Below are positions 24,640-32,751 of a stretch of DNA of 64,000 nucleotides, piece after piece. The DNA is taken from positions 357,460 to 421,459 of the forward strand of contig NZ_KQ948664.1 of NCBI RefSeq assembly GCF_001514145.1, written 5' to 3'. A program made the translations under genes and the position numbers. Numbering within the stretch: the first letter of the stretch is position 1; each line of letters opens with the position of its first letter. The DNA comes from Streptomyces canus (lineage in GTDB: Bacteria > Actinomycetota > Actinomycetes > Streptomycetales > Streptomycetaceae). The notes under the pieces were generated by a model that saw nothing but the letters and a program-made list of their open reading frames with translations, was not told where the DNA came from and did no database searches.

Positions 24640-25869
24640 ATGACCACCAGCCCGGAGCGGCGCTACACGGACCGCCTGGAGGAGTTCGCGGACCGCCATC
24701 CGTTCCTCGTCGACCTGGCGCTGATCGCGGTACTGATGGGCTCCGCGACCCTCGGAGCCTCGCTCACCCTGCCCAACGCGGAGACGCCGGGCGACGACAG
24801 AACCGCCGTCCTCCTCCTGGGGGTCTCCTGCCTCGCGCTGTTCCTGCACCGCAGCCACCCCCGCGTCACCGTCGTGGTGAACGCGGCCTGCGCCACCGTC
24901 GTGATCGCGCAGGGCTATCTGCTCACCCCCCTCCTCCTCGCCCCGGTCATGACGTCCCTGTACTTGCTGGCCACCCGCACCGAACGGGAGACCATCCGCT
25001 CCTACGGCATCGCCACCATGGCGGCGCTGACGATCGCGGCGGCCGTGTCCGACTCCATGGACCACCTGTCGCTGCTGCTCCGCACGATCGGCCCGTTCTT
25101 CTGGCTGCTGCTGCCGCTGGCGGCCGGCACCATGACCCGGCTGCGACGGGCCTACCTCGAGGCCACCCAGGCCCGCGCCGAGCACGCCGAACGCACCCGG
25201 GAGGAGGAGGCGCGGCTCCGGGTGACCGAGGAACGCATGCGGATCGCCCGGGAGTTGCACGACGTCGTCGCCCACCATCTGGCCCTCGCCAACGCCCAGG
25301 CCGGTACCGCCGAGCACCTCGCGCTGGTCAACCCGCCGCAGACCAAGCAGATCCTCCACGACCTCACCGGCACGACCTCGTCCGCGCTGCGTGAGCTGAA
25401 GGCCACGCTGGGCCTGCTGCGGCAGACCGGCGACGAGGGCTCCGCACCGCCGGAACCGGCCCCCGGCCTCGCGAGGCTGCCCGAACTGGTCTCCTCGTGC
25501 GCCTCCGCGGGCATCACCGTCACCGTCGCCACGGAAGGGGAGCCGCAGGCCCTGTCGCCGGGGGTGGACCTGACGGCCTTCCGGATCGTGCAGGAGGCGC
25601 TCACCAACGTCACCAAGCACGCGGCCACCCAGACCGCGCACGTCCGCTTCGTCTACTCCGGCACCCGCCTCCTCATCACGGTCACCGACGAGGGCCCGCC
25701 CACCGCGGCCGCTCCCGAGCCCGTGAAGGGGTTCGGCGTCATGGGCATGCGCGAACGCGCCCACTCCATCGGCGGTGAACTCCGGGCGGGGCCCCGGCCC
25801 GAGGGCGGCTTCGAGGTGAGTACGGCGTTGCCGTTGCGGCCTTCGGTGAGCGGGGAGGAGACGGCGTGA
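24640..25869 (+). CDS. orphan NarL-type sensor histidine kinase
   Basis: The 409-residue kinase has GGAGA before ATG 24640. Four or five membrane helices occupy about residues 20-160, followed by a short coiled coil (TQARAEHAERTREEEARLRVTEERMR). The HisKA_3 domain has His207 in ARELHDVVAHH, and HATPase_c has VQEALTNVTKHA and GFGVMGMRERA. The D-box reads VTDEGPP, so one glycine of the usual DDGxG is lost to TDEGPP, still compatible with ATP binding. No response regulator is next to it; the next gene is an IMPase. Confidence 0.87.
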   Translation: MTTSPERRYTDRLEEFADRHPFLVDLALIAVLMGSATLGASLTLPNAETPGDDRTAVLLLGVSCLALFLHRSHPRVTVVVNAACATVVIAQGYLLTPLLLAPVMTSLYLLATRTERETIRSYGIATMAALTIAAAVSDSMDHLSLLLRTIGPFFWLLLPLAAGTMTRLRRAYLEATQARAEHAERTREEEARLRVTEERMRIARELHDVVAHHLALANAQAGTAEHLALVNPPQTKQILHDLTGTTSSALRELKATLGLLRQTGDEGSAPPEPAPGLARLPELVSSCASAGITVTVATEGEPQALSPGVDLTAFRIVQEALTNVTKHAATQTAHVRFVYSGTRLLITVTDEGPPTAAAPEPVKGFGVMGMRERAHSIGGELRAGPRPEGGFEVSTALPLRPSVSGEETA

Positions 25870-25931
25870 GGGTGGGGCAGGATCCATCCGGGGTTCACCG
25901 GGAGGTCGCCGGCCGCCGGGCCCCGTCCCCG

Positions 25932-25937
25932 TAGGGT
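25932..25937 (+). promoter_or_regulatory. probable -10 box TAGGGT, leaderless start
   Basis: TAGGGT lies seven bases before ATG 25945, matching the spacing seen at several other leaderless-looking starts in this window. Confidence 0.4.
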
Positions 25938-25944
25938 GGCCGGC

Positions 25945-26739
25945 ATGGCTGACGTGGATCTCGACAGGGCCCTGGAGGTCGCGGCGGAACTCGCGGCCCG
26001 GGCGTCGGAGGCGATCCGGCGCCCGCGTGACCCGGGGGCCGAGGTGCGGGAGAAGGACGGTCCCGCGGACATCGTGACCGCCACCGACGAGGCGGTGGAG
26101 ACCCACACCCGCGAGGTGCTCGGGCGGGTCTTCCCCGACCACGGGATCGTCGGCGAGGAGTACGGCACGACGGAGGGCTCCGCCGGTGCCCCGCACTGGG
26201 TGATCGACCCGGTCGACGGCACCACCAACTACGCCCACGGACTGGGCTGGTGCTCCTTCTCGCTGGGCCTGGCCGCCCCCGACGGCACTCCGCTGCTCGG
26301 CGTGGTGGCGGACCCGTGGCGCGGCGAGACGTTCACCGCGGTCCGGGGCAGGGGGGCGTATCTGAACGGCACCCGGGTCCACGTGGCCACCCACACCACC
26401 CTGACCGGCCATGTCTTCCTCACCGAGTGGGCGGCGCACGCCCATTGGCCCGGTATGGACGTCCTGCTGGCCGAACTCGCCGACCGGCACTGCACGGTGC
26501 GCGTGATGGGCTCCACGGCCCTCTCCCTCGCGCAGGTCGCGGCGGGCCGGGCGACGGCGGCCGCGATCGGCTCCTTCCACGCGGTCGACGGACTCCCCGC
26601 GCTGCTGATCGCCCAGGAGGCGGGGGCGGTGGCACTGCCGGAACTGCCCTCTCACAACCAGCCGTTGCTGCTCGTGGCGCCCGGCGCCGCCGAGGAGACG
26701 ACCGACCTCTGGCACCGGTCGGGGGCGGCGGCCGGCTGA
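25945..26739 (+). CDS. inositol monophosphatase family protein
   Basis: The 264-residue Mg2+-dependent sugar phosphatase of the IMPase/SuhB/CysQ fold would dephosphorylate inositol phosphate, histidinol phosphate or a related substrate. Metal site motifs are GEEYG (Glu71/72) and WVIDPVDGTTNY (about 86-97), and the distal region is FHAVDGLPALLIAQEAGAV. The usual WDxAA motif is replaced by AVDGLPA, leaving Asp but losing the Trp. ATG 25945 is preferred over GTG 25936. Confidence 0.88.
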   Translation: MADVDLDRALEVAAELAARASEAIRRPRDPGAEVREKDGPADIVTATDEAVETHTREVLGRVFPDHGIVGEEYGTTEGSAGAPHWVIDPVDGTTNYAHGLGWCSFSLGLAAPDGTPLLGVVADPWRGETFTAVRGRGAYLNGTRVHVATHTTLTGHVFLTEWAAHAHWPGMDVLLAELADRHCTVRVMGSTALSLAQVAAGRATAAAIGSFHAVDGLPALLIAQEAGAVALPELPSHNQPLLLVAPGAAEETTDLWHRSGAAAG

Positions 26740-26778
26740 CGGCTTCCTGGAGGAGATCTGACCAGGAGATAACCGTCA

Positions 26779-27390
26779 GTGAGGTATCAAGAGGCTGCTC
26801 GGAGCACATACTTCAGCATGCGGGAGGGTCCCGGCGGAACTCTGACGGGGAGCGGCTTGATGCGTGCCGACGGTGTGGGTCTGGGCAAGGTCCAGGTGCG
26901 GCTCAAGTGGGACCCGAGCGCCTACGGGGAACCGGCCCGGCATCTCGACATCGTCGCCGCGACCTACGCGGTCGACGCCCCGTACGGGCGGCCGGAGTAC
27001 GTCGTGCACACCGAGAGCCGCTCGCCGGACGGCACCATCACCATGATCCGGCACAGCGAGACCGGCCTCGGCCTCGGGGTCGTCGAGGTGATGGAGCTGG
27101 AGTTCGAGCGCCTGTCGTCCGCCTACGGGCGGGTGGTGGTCGGCGTCGCCATCCACCAGACCGGCGGCCCCCGCACCTTCGGCGACCTCTCCCACGCCGG
27201 GGTGCTCGTCGTCGAGGGCTACCGCCGGCTGCTGGCCGACGACTTCGCGGGCGTCGCGGACGCCACGGCCGCGACCGTCGCGGAGTTCACCAGGGACGCG
27301 ACCGGGGCGTGGCGCCTCAGGGAGCTGATCCGGGGGTTCGACAGCAACCCGACGGGATTCATGGCGGAGATGGGGAGCGTACGGGGATGA
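26779..27390 (+). CDS. TerD family protein
   Basis: The 203-residue cytoplasmic protein resembles the TerD/CABP1 stress and tellurium-resistance family. Matching regions are LGKVQVRLKWDPSAYG, the SPDGTITMIRHSETG segment at the calcium-binding loop, the MELEFERLSSAYGRVVVGVAIHQTGG strand, and the end GAWRLRELIRGFDSNPTGFMAEMG. The acidic calcium ligands in the DGDDE-type loop are largely missing (SETGLGLG), so calcium binding may be weak or lost. GTG 26779 follows AGGAGA. It is preceded by the IMPase gene on the same strand with a 39-base gap. Confidence 0.78.
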   Translation: MRYQEAARSTYFSMREGPGGTLTGSGLMRADGVGLGKVQVRLKWDPSAYGEPARHLDIVAATYAVDAPYGRPEYVVHTESRSPDGTITMIRHSETGLGLGVVEVMELEFERLSSAYGRVVVGVAIHQTGGPRTFGDLSHAGVLVVEGYRRLLADDFAGVADATAATVAEFTRDATGAWRLRELIRGFDSNPTGFMAEMGSVRG

Positions 27391-27419
27391 GGGGGGCCGG
27401 CCGCGGGCCCGCCCCCCTC
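27389..27419. terminator. hairpin overlapping the TerD stop codon
   Basis: Arms GAGGGGGGC and GCCCCCCTC flank a GC-rich loop, between the TerD-like and the convergent DUF11-like gene. Confidence 0.6.
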
Positions 27420-27426
27420 ACCGCCG

Positions 27427-28755
27427 TCAGGCGGACGGGTTGACGACCACCTTCGCCGAGTTGTTCCTGGTCTTCGGGTCGAAGGCGAAGGCCGCACTGC
27501 CGTCGTAGGGACGGACGACGACCCGGCCCTCGGCGTCGGGGACGACCTGGTCGACGCGCAGCCGGAACGGGAAGGCGACCTTCAGGTCGGGCTTGGTCCA
27601 GGTCGGCAGGGTGCAGACGTAGTGGGGGATCGCCGGGGCGTCGGCGGACGGCGAGGCACTGTGGCAGGTGCTGGGCACCGAGGTGGCGGTGGTGCCCGGC
27701 GGAAGGTAGTAGTCGATCGCGGGGACAGGGTCTCCCGAGGCGACGTCGGCGACCCAGGCGGGGCCGTGGTTGACGAAGCGGAAACCGGCGGCGACGGTGT
27801 CGCCCTGCGCACCGCTCACCTCGGTGCCGTGCACGGCGAAGTCGGCGGTGTTGTCGGCGTCGATGTGCCAGGCGCGGCCGTTGTCCGAGGTGTCGAGGTC
27901 GGTGACGTCACCGCCGGGCTCGACCTCGTAGTCGAACCGTTCGTACAGCGCGTGGCCGGTGACGGCGAGCCGCAGCGGCTCGGGCAGCTCCACGGTGGCG
28001 CCGGGCACGACATCGGTGTCGAAGGAGCAGGTCACGTACGTCATGGCCGGGTACTGGGTGTCGGCGTCGTCCGGGCCCGTGTAGGTGCACTGCGGGTAGC
28101 GGGTGGTGACGTCGAGGCCGTAGGTCGCCCACAGCTTCACACTGAAGCCGTGGGCGGTCTCGTTGCCGGTGTTGGTGACGGAGAACGGCACGGAGAGGTC
28201 GGTGCCGGGCGCGACGCCGGTGACGTCCTGCGGGGCGCTGACGCCGAGGTCGGGGCCGGAGCCAACAGTGACGAACGTCTCAGCGGAGTACTCCGGGGCG
28301 GTCAGAGTGCCGTCGGGACCGCCGGTGGCGGTGGCGGAGTACTCGATCGCGCCCTGCGCGCCCACGGCGGCGCCGGCCACGGCCCGCACCTTCAGCTGCA
28401 CCTGCGGGCTGTAGCGGACCGGCACGTCACCGGTGTCGCACACGGCGACTGTACCGGCGTCGTCCGGTACGCAGTTGGCGGGCCAGGCGATCTCGGCGAC
28501 CCCGGCGAGCCCGGAGGCGTCGACGGTCAGCCGCCCGTCGGTCACGGTGAAGTCGCTGTTGTAGTGCTGAAGCCCGAGCGCCATCGACCGGTACTGCGCC
28601 GCACCGCCGTCACCAGGCGCGACGACGGCCGTTTGCTCGTACGGCGCCTGGATCTCCAGCCCGTCGCTCTGCGCCGCGTCATCGGCGAACGCGACCCCAC
28701 TCCCGAGCCCGGCGACGACCAGCGCCCCCACGACCCCGGTACGGACAAAACTCAT
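27427..28755 (-). CDS. secreted protein with DUF11-like beta-sandwich repeats
   Basis: The 442-residue exported protein has the signal peptide SFVRTGVVGALVVAGLGSGVAFA. It then has at least two Ig-like or DUF11-like modules, recognised by VTNTGNETAHGFSVKLW and FVNHGPAWVADVASG and by paired cysteines. No LPXTG or transmembrane anchor follows, so it is probably released or bound to the wall by other means. Related proteins are common in Streptomyces and are of unknown role. The ATG at 28755 is the clear start. Confidence 0.72.
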   Translation of the reverse strand: MSFVRTGVVGALVVAGLGSGVAFADDAAQSDGLEIQAPYEQTAVVAPGDGGAAQYRSMALGLQHYNSDFTVTDGRLTVDASGLAGVAEIAWPANCVPDDAGTVAVCDTGDVPVRYSPQVQLKVRAVAGAAVGAQGAIEYSATATGGPDGTLTAPEYSAETFVTVGSGPDLGVSAPQDVTGVAPGTDLSVPFSVTNTGNETAHGFSVKLWATYGLDVTTRYPQCTYTGPDDADTQYPAMTYVTCSFDTDVVPGATVELPEPLRLAVTGHALYERFDYEVEPGGDVTDLDTSDNGRAWHIDADNTADFAVHGTEVSGAQGDTVAAGFRFVNHGPAWVADVASGDPVPAIDYYLPPGTTATSVPSTCHSASPSADAPAIPHYVCTLPTWTKPDLKVAFPFRLRVDQVVPDAEGRVVVRPYDGSAAFAFDPKTRNNSAKVVVNPSA

Positions 28756-28973
28756 GACATACCCCACATGGGACAAAAGGACCCCGGTGCGGTGATCCGG
28801 CACCGGGCGCGAGTTGGACGACGCGGCCGGAGCGGAAGTTGTAGGCGGGGACGGGTTCTTACCGACTTCTTGATCGGCTGGAGCGGAGGTCGCGACGCGC
28901 TCCACGGGTCCGTAGCCCGTCCGTGTTCGAATCGGGACCTGGACAGACGGAGCGGGCGGGGCCGCCGTAGGCG

Positions 28974-28979
28974 CATACT
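28974..28979 (+). promoter_or_regulatory. probable -10 box CATACT, leaderless start
   Basis: CATACT lies seven bases before ATG 28987. The AGGAGG between them abuts the ATG and is too close to act as a ribosome site, so a leaderless transcript is likely. Confidence 0.4.
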
Positions 28980-28986
28980 GAGGAGG

Positions 28987-29208
28987 ATGACAAAGCCTGC
29001 TGCACCGAAGCGTCATTTGCCCACCAGTCCCTTCAAAGCCCCGGTCGCCCCCGCGCCGAAGCACTTCGCCGTCGGTGACCAGGTCACCCACGACATGTAC
29101 GGCCTCGGCCGAGTGATCGGCGTCGAGGACGGAATCGCCGTGCTCGTGGATTTCGGCTCGTCGCAGATGCGGATCCTGAGTCCGTACTCCAAGATGACCA
29201 AGCTGTAG
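28987..29208 (+). CDS. small KOW-like / CarD-like N-terminal domain protein
   Basis: The 73-residue protein has a basic, Pro-rich N-terminus (TKPAAPKRHLPTSPFKAPVAPAPKHF) followed by a compact beta-barrel signature (VGDQVTHDMYGLGRVIGVEDGIAVLVDFGSSQMRIL). This resembles the start of CarD-type RNA-polymerase-interacting and KOW-like domains. Homologues are conserved, as I recall, in Streptomyces as small hypothetical proteins. It could be a transcription or DNA-associated factor, but this is inference. The frame stays open beyond its TAG (see 29227). Confidence 0.7.
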   Translation: MTKPAAPKRHLPTSPFKAPVAPAPKHFAVGDQVTHDMYGLGRVIGVEDGIAVLVDFGSSQMRILSPYSKMTKL

Positions 29209-29226
29209 GAGAAAGGACCCTCTCTC

Positions 29227-29373
29227 ATCGATCTGACCTCGCTGTTCTCCGCTCCGGAAGGGCAGCCCCAGCGCACCCCCGTGGCTCTGCCGCCTCCCAC
29301 CACGAACCCGTTCCAGGCCCCGGACTTCGGGGAGGACGAGGACGAGGACTTTCCGCGACCCGAGGCGGCCTAG
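29227..29373 (+). CDS. possible small ORF in the same frame after the KOW-like gene's stop (ATC in place of start)
   Basis: A 48-residue frame (DLTSLFSAPEGQPQ to FGEDEDEDFPRPEAA) begins with ATC at 29227, preceded by AGGAGAAAGG at good ribosome-site distance. It is in the same frame as the KOW-like gene, separated only by its TAG and six codons. The tail is acidic (GEDEDEDF). Either it starts at a non-canonical ATC, or it is reached by read-through of the TAG, or it is a relic whose ATG was lost. GTG at 29281 would make a 30-residue product but lacks a ribosome site. Confidence 0.35.
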   Translation: MDLTSLFSAPEGQPQRTPVALPPPTTNPFQAPDFGEDEDEDFPRPEAA

Positions 29374-29590
29374 CTCGTTCTTCGGACGCGCTTGCGGGTC
29401 GGGCCGTCTCCCTGGCTCGCGCCGTACGCGCCGGCCAGGGGCCCGGGCCCCGTTGGTCGTCAAGCCTTTATTGTCATGAACACGTCATTAGTCCTCACAG
29501 CCCACGCCCAGAGAGGCATGCGAGCGTGATTTCCGGTTAGGCGCACCGGGATTACTCGATTCAGCGGGCAGGTGAGAAGAGATCTCTTTC

Positions 29591-30826
29591 ATGGCGAAGG
29601 CACCGGACTCGACGGCCGTGGCGGAAAAGGAGCAGGAAGGAGCGGATACGGCGGTCGGCGTCCGCAGACCCCCAGCCCCGGTCGCACCCCGTGCGAGCCG
29701 GGGTTTTCCGTCCGCGGTGTCCCGCACCGGCCGGGTGAGCGGGCTGGACGGACTGCGCACCCTCGCGGTGGCGCTGGTCGTCGTCCACCACGTGGAGCCC
29801 GATGTGCTGCCGGGCGGCGCGGTCGCCGTGGACGTCTTCTTCACCATCAGCGGCTTCGTCATCACCCGCCTGCTGCTCGCCGAGTACGTCCGCCGCGGTG
29901 GCATCTCCCTCATGTCGTTCTACCGGCGCCGCTGGCTGCGACTCGTGCCCGCACTGCTGGCCGTGTGCGCGGTCTCCGTGCTGCTGGCGTCGACGACGTC
30001 CCTGTGGGGCTTCAGGGGCTCGCTCCCGGCCGCGGGCCTGTCGGCCGTCTTCCTCACCAACGTCGTACGGGCCATGGAGTCCGGCCCCTACTCCGACCTC
30101 ACCAGCCCGCTCGCGCACACCTGGTCGCTGGGCGTGGAGGAGCAGTTCTACCTGCTGTGGCCGCTCGTTCTGCTCTTTGTCCTACGACGGTTTCGGGCCC
30201 GTACGGTCCTCCTGTGCACGGCGGCCCTGTGCATGCTGCCGCTGCTGTGGCGCTGCGTCCTGTGGAACCCGGATGCGGCCCACCGCATCTACAACGGCAC
30301 CGACACCCGCGCCGACCAGCTGCTGGCCGGCGCTCTGGTCGCCGTGGCCCTGGCACGTCTGCGGTCCGACGACCCCCGTCTGACCCTGCTGCGCACCTGG
30401 TCCGGCCGCCTCGCGTGGCCGGCCCTCGCCCTGCTGGGACTGGTCGCCTGGCAGGTACCGGTCACGGAGGACCTCGGTGTCTGGACGGCCGTGTGGTACA
30501 CGGTCGGCTTCCTCGCGGTGGCGGCCCTGTCCGCCACGCTGGTCACGGCGCTCGAACTACGCCCCGAGGCCCCCATGTCCCGCCTGCTGGCCCTGACCCC
30601 GCTGGCCTGGGTGGGCCGCAACCTGAGCTACGGCATCTATCTCTGGCACTACCCGGTCGTACGGCTCCTCGCCTCCCTCGGCGTGGAGGAGGGACGGCTG
30701 GCGGCGACCGTGGTGCTGACGCTGCTGATGGCACTGCTGTCGTACTACGCCATCGAGAAGCCGTTCCTGCGGAGGGCGCGGGTGGGGCGGGCACCGACGC
30801 CGGCGCCGGCGCCGGCGGTGACGTAG
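29591..30826 (+). CDS. acyltransferase-3 family membrane protein (OafA-like)
   Basis: The 411-residue integral membrane O-acyltransferase has a disordered N-terminus of about 45 residues. Typical motifs then follow: GLDGLRTLAVALVVVHH with the catalytic His region, GGAVAVDVFFTISGFVITRLL, RRRWLRLVPALL and HTWSLGVEEQFYLLWP (catalytic Glu/Glu). About ten helices follow. No SGNH hydrolase domain is attached, so it should O-acetylate or acylate a carbohydrate or secondary metabolite at the membrane. The substrate is unknown. It ends 22 bases before the left end of the IS605 element. Confidence 0.87.
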   Translation: MAKAPDSTAVAEKEQEGADTAVGVRRPPAPVAPRASRGFPSAVSRTGRVSGLDGLRTLAVALVVVHHVEPDVLPGGAVAVDVFFTISGFVITRLLLAEYVRRGGISLMSFYRRRWLRLVPALLAVCAVSVLLASTTSLWGFRGSLPAAGLSAVFLTNVVRAMESGPYSDLTSPLAHTWSLGVEEQFYLLWPLVLLFVLRRFRARTVLLCTAALCMLPLLWRCVLWNPDAAHRIYNGTDTRADQLLAGALVAVALARLRSDDPRLTLLRTWSGRLAWPALALLGLVAWQVPVTEDLGVWTAVWYTVGFLAVAALSATLVTALELRPEAPMSRLLALTPLAWVGRNLSYGIYLWHYPVVRLLASLGVEEGRLAATVVLTLLMALLSYYAIEKPFLRRARVGRAPTPAPAPAVT

Positions 30827-30918
30827 GGCACCGTTTCTACCTTTGATCTTGCGCAGTGCTCCCCCGTTCACGGGTGGGGTGAGGCCCATCTCGACACAGC
30901 TCTGACGCCTCAGTCAGG

Positions 30919-31347
30919 TCACGCGGGGTGCTGCTGGTTCTCGATGTACCGGCGTACGACAGTCAGTGGTGCCCCGCCGCAGCTTCCGGCGAAATACGAG
31001 CCGGACCAGAAGTGTCCGCCCCACAGGTATCGGCGGACATGCGCGTCGTACTCCTTGCGCAGGTACCGGGAGGAGACGCCCTTGAGGGAGTTGACCAGCC
31101 TGGAGAGCTGGACCTTGGGCGGGTAGTGCACCAGCAGGTGCACGTGGTCTTCTTCGCCGTCGAACTGCTTCAGTTCGGCCTCGAAGTCCTGGCAGACCTC
31201 GCGCATGATCTCCTCGCACCTGGTCAGCATCTCGTCCGTGAACGCCTTGCGCCGGTACTTGGTTACGAACACCAAGTGGACGTGAAGGTTGTAGACGACA
31301 TGACGACCGGTGCGTACATCGGGATTTGGGTTCCAGCGTGGTGACAT
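30919..31347 (-). CDS. tnpA: TnpA, IS200/IS605 Y1 (HUH) transposase
   Basis: The 142-residue single-strand DNA transposase should cleave and join the left and right ends by peel-and-paste chemistry. Metal-binding HUH is His68-Val-His70 in EEDHVHLLVHYPP, and the catalytic tyrosine is Tyr134 in VVRRYIENQ. YNLHVHLVFVTKYRR and YLWGGHFWSGSYF are also standard. All key residues are present and length is normal, so it appears active. It is divergent from tnpB with 23 bases between the starts. Confidence 0.93.
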   Translation of the reverse strand: MSPRWNPNPDVRTGRHVVYNLHVHLVFVTKYRRKAFTDEMLTRCEEIMREVCQDFEAELKQFDGEEDHVHLLVHYPPKVQLSRLVNSLKGVSSRYLRKEYDAHVRRYLWGGHFWSGSYFAGSCGGAPLTVVRRYIENQQHPA

Positions 31348-31370
31348 GAACCAAATGATAGAGTGACGGC

Positions 31371-32693
31371 GTGAGTACGGAACGTGTGCAGGAAAAGCGG
31401 CGGTTCGGGCATCGCGCCCGACTGGCGCTGACGCCCGCGCAGACCCGGCTCATCGACGACCAGGCGCACGCGGCTCGCACCCTGTGGAACTGCTTGCACG
31501 ACTGGTGGACGATGCTGGCGAAGGAGAAGCGTTCCCTGGCTGCGGCCGATGACGCGATCCGCCAGGCCCGCAAGGAGATCGACTGGTTCGGTGCGCTGCC
31601 CGCCCAGGCCGCGCAGGCGGTGCTGAAGACGTACTTTCAGGCGTGGAAGAACTGCTGGGACGGCCGTGCCGGCGAACCGAACTTCAAGGCCCGCTTCCGC
31701 ACGGTGATGTCGGTGGACATCCCGCAGGGCCGGGATCTGAACATCACCCGTGTGCATCGCCGTTGGGGCATGGTCAACATCCCCAGGATCGGCCGCGTCC
31801 GCTTCCGCTGGACCAAAGACCTGCCGGTCGGCAAGCGGGCGAACACCGAAAACCGTATTACCGGTGCCCGGCTGGTCAAGGATGCGCTCGGCTGGCACAT
31901 CGCCTTCCGCGTCCAGACCCTGGAGCCCAAGCCCGAGCTCCACCAGGGACCGGAAGTCGGCATCGACGCCGGGGTGAACCTGCCTCTGGCTCTCTCGGAC
32001 GGCAACCACCGCGACCACGGCCGACCGCCTCGCCTCCCCGGCGGGAAGGCCGACCGGGACAAGTGGCTGAACCCGGACGAGAAGGCCAAGTTGCTGCACC
32101 TGGAACGGCGCGCCGCCCAGCGTAAGCAGCACCGAGGGCGTGGGGAGAAGACATCTCGCCGCTTGCAGCACACCTACGACCAGATCAAGCAGCTCCGCGC
32201 AAGAGCCACGCGCCGCGCCGTTGACTGGCAGCACAAGACCACCACCGCCATCGCCAGGCATTACGGCACCGTCGTGGTCGAACAGCTCAACATCAAGGAC
32301 ATGGTCAAGTCCGCCCAGGGCACCATCGAGGAACCCGGGAAGAACGTCGCCCAGAAGTCCGGCCTGAACCGCTCCATCAGCCAGGAGGCATGGGGCCGCA
32401 CCGTGACGATGCTGACATACAAGACCGCCCGCTGTGGCGGCGCCTTGCACCAGGTTCCCGCCCCCGGCACCTCCCTACGCTGCTCATCCTGTGGTTGCAC
32501 CACGCCGGGCAGTCGGGAGGACCAGGCCACGTTCGTATGTAAGAACTCCGACTGCGGATGGTCCGGCAACGCCGACTGGAACGCAGCCCGCAACGTCCTG
32601 CACCAGTACTGGATGGGCCACGCGCTCATCCCGGCTGCCGGGAGGGCAGTCGTCAGGCGTCCCCGTGGCGTCAAGCCCGCCACCGCAAGGTAG
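31371..32693 (+). CDS. tnpB: TnpB, RNA-guided RuvC nuclease of IS605
   Basis: The 440-residue TnpB has RuvC catalytic residues Asp199 (EVGIDAGVN), Glu304 (VVVEQLNIKDM) and Asp402 (GNADWNAARNV). The zinc finger is Cys371-x2-Cys374 with Cys390-x4-Cys395, so it looks catalytically intact. In characterised IS605 relatives TnpB uses an omega RNA transcribed from the 3' end of tnpB through the right end, whose guide is the flanking host DNA. Start is GTG 31371. Confidence 0.92.
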   Translation: MSTERVQEKRRFGHRARLALTPAQTRLIDDQAHAARTLWNCLHDWWTMLAKEKRSLAAADDAIRQARKEIDWFGALPAQAAQAVLKTYFQAWKNCWDGRAGEPNFKARFRTVMSVDIPQGRDLNITRVHRRWGMVNIPRIGRVRFRWTKDLPVGKRANTENRITGARLVKDALGWHIAFRVQTLEPKPELHQGPEVGIDAGVNLPLALSDGNHRDHGRPPRLPGGKADRDKWLNPDEKAKLLHLERRAAQRKQHRGRGEKTSRRLQHTYDQIKQLRARATRRAVDWQHKTTTAIARHYGTVVVEQLNIKDMVKSAQGTIEEPGKNVAQKSGLNRSISQEAWGRTVTMLTYKTARCGGALHQVPAPGTSLRCSSCGCTTPGSREDQATFVCKNSDCGWSGNADWNAARNVLHQYWMGHALIPAAGRAVVRRPRGVKPATAR

Positions 32694-32751
32694 GCAGGAA
32701 TCTCCCCCGTTCACGAGGGAGAGCACTTCAAACTCGCGGGATGAACAACTC
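32600..32751 (+). ncRNA. predicted omega RNA (reRNA) scaffold plus guide of TnpB
   Basis: By analogy with characterised IS605 elements, the RNA scaffold spans the tnpB 3' end and the right-end hairpin (32702-32721). The guide begins just after TTCAA, at about 32732, and would cover the first codons of the zinc-ribbon gene at 32741. The 5' end given is approximate. Confidence 0.4.

Larger units (their letters stand above)
30848..32731. mobile_element. IS200/IS605 family insertion sequence (tnpA and tnpB, divergent)
   Basis: The element carries a Y1 transposase and a TnpB gene in opposite directions. The left boundary is placed after TTGAT (30843-30847), a plausible 5' target/TAM sequence. The right boundary is placed at TTCAA (32727-32731). 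Short hairpin-forming ends share CCCCCGTTCACG: left CCCG-TTCA-CGGG (30863-30874) and right CTCCC-N10-GGGAG (32702-32721). No terminal inverted repeat and no target duplication are expected for this family. Boundaries are inferred, not proven. The insertion lies between the acyltransferase and a zinc-ribbon gene. Confidence 0.8.

Noticed and set aside
30863..32721. Terminal inverted repeat of a DDE transposon
   Set aside because: The ends are short subterminal hairpins with similar orientation and the transposase is an HUH enzyme, so IS605 explains them.
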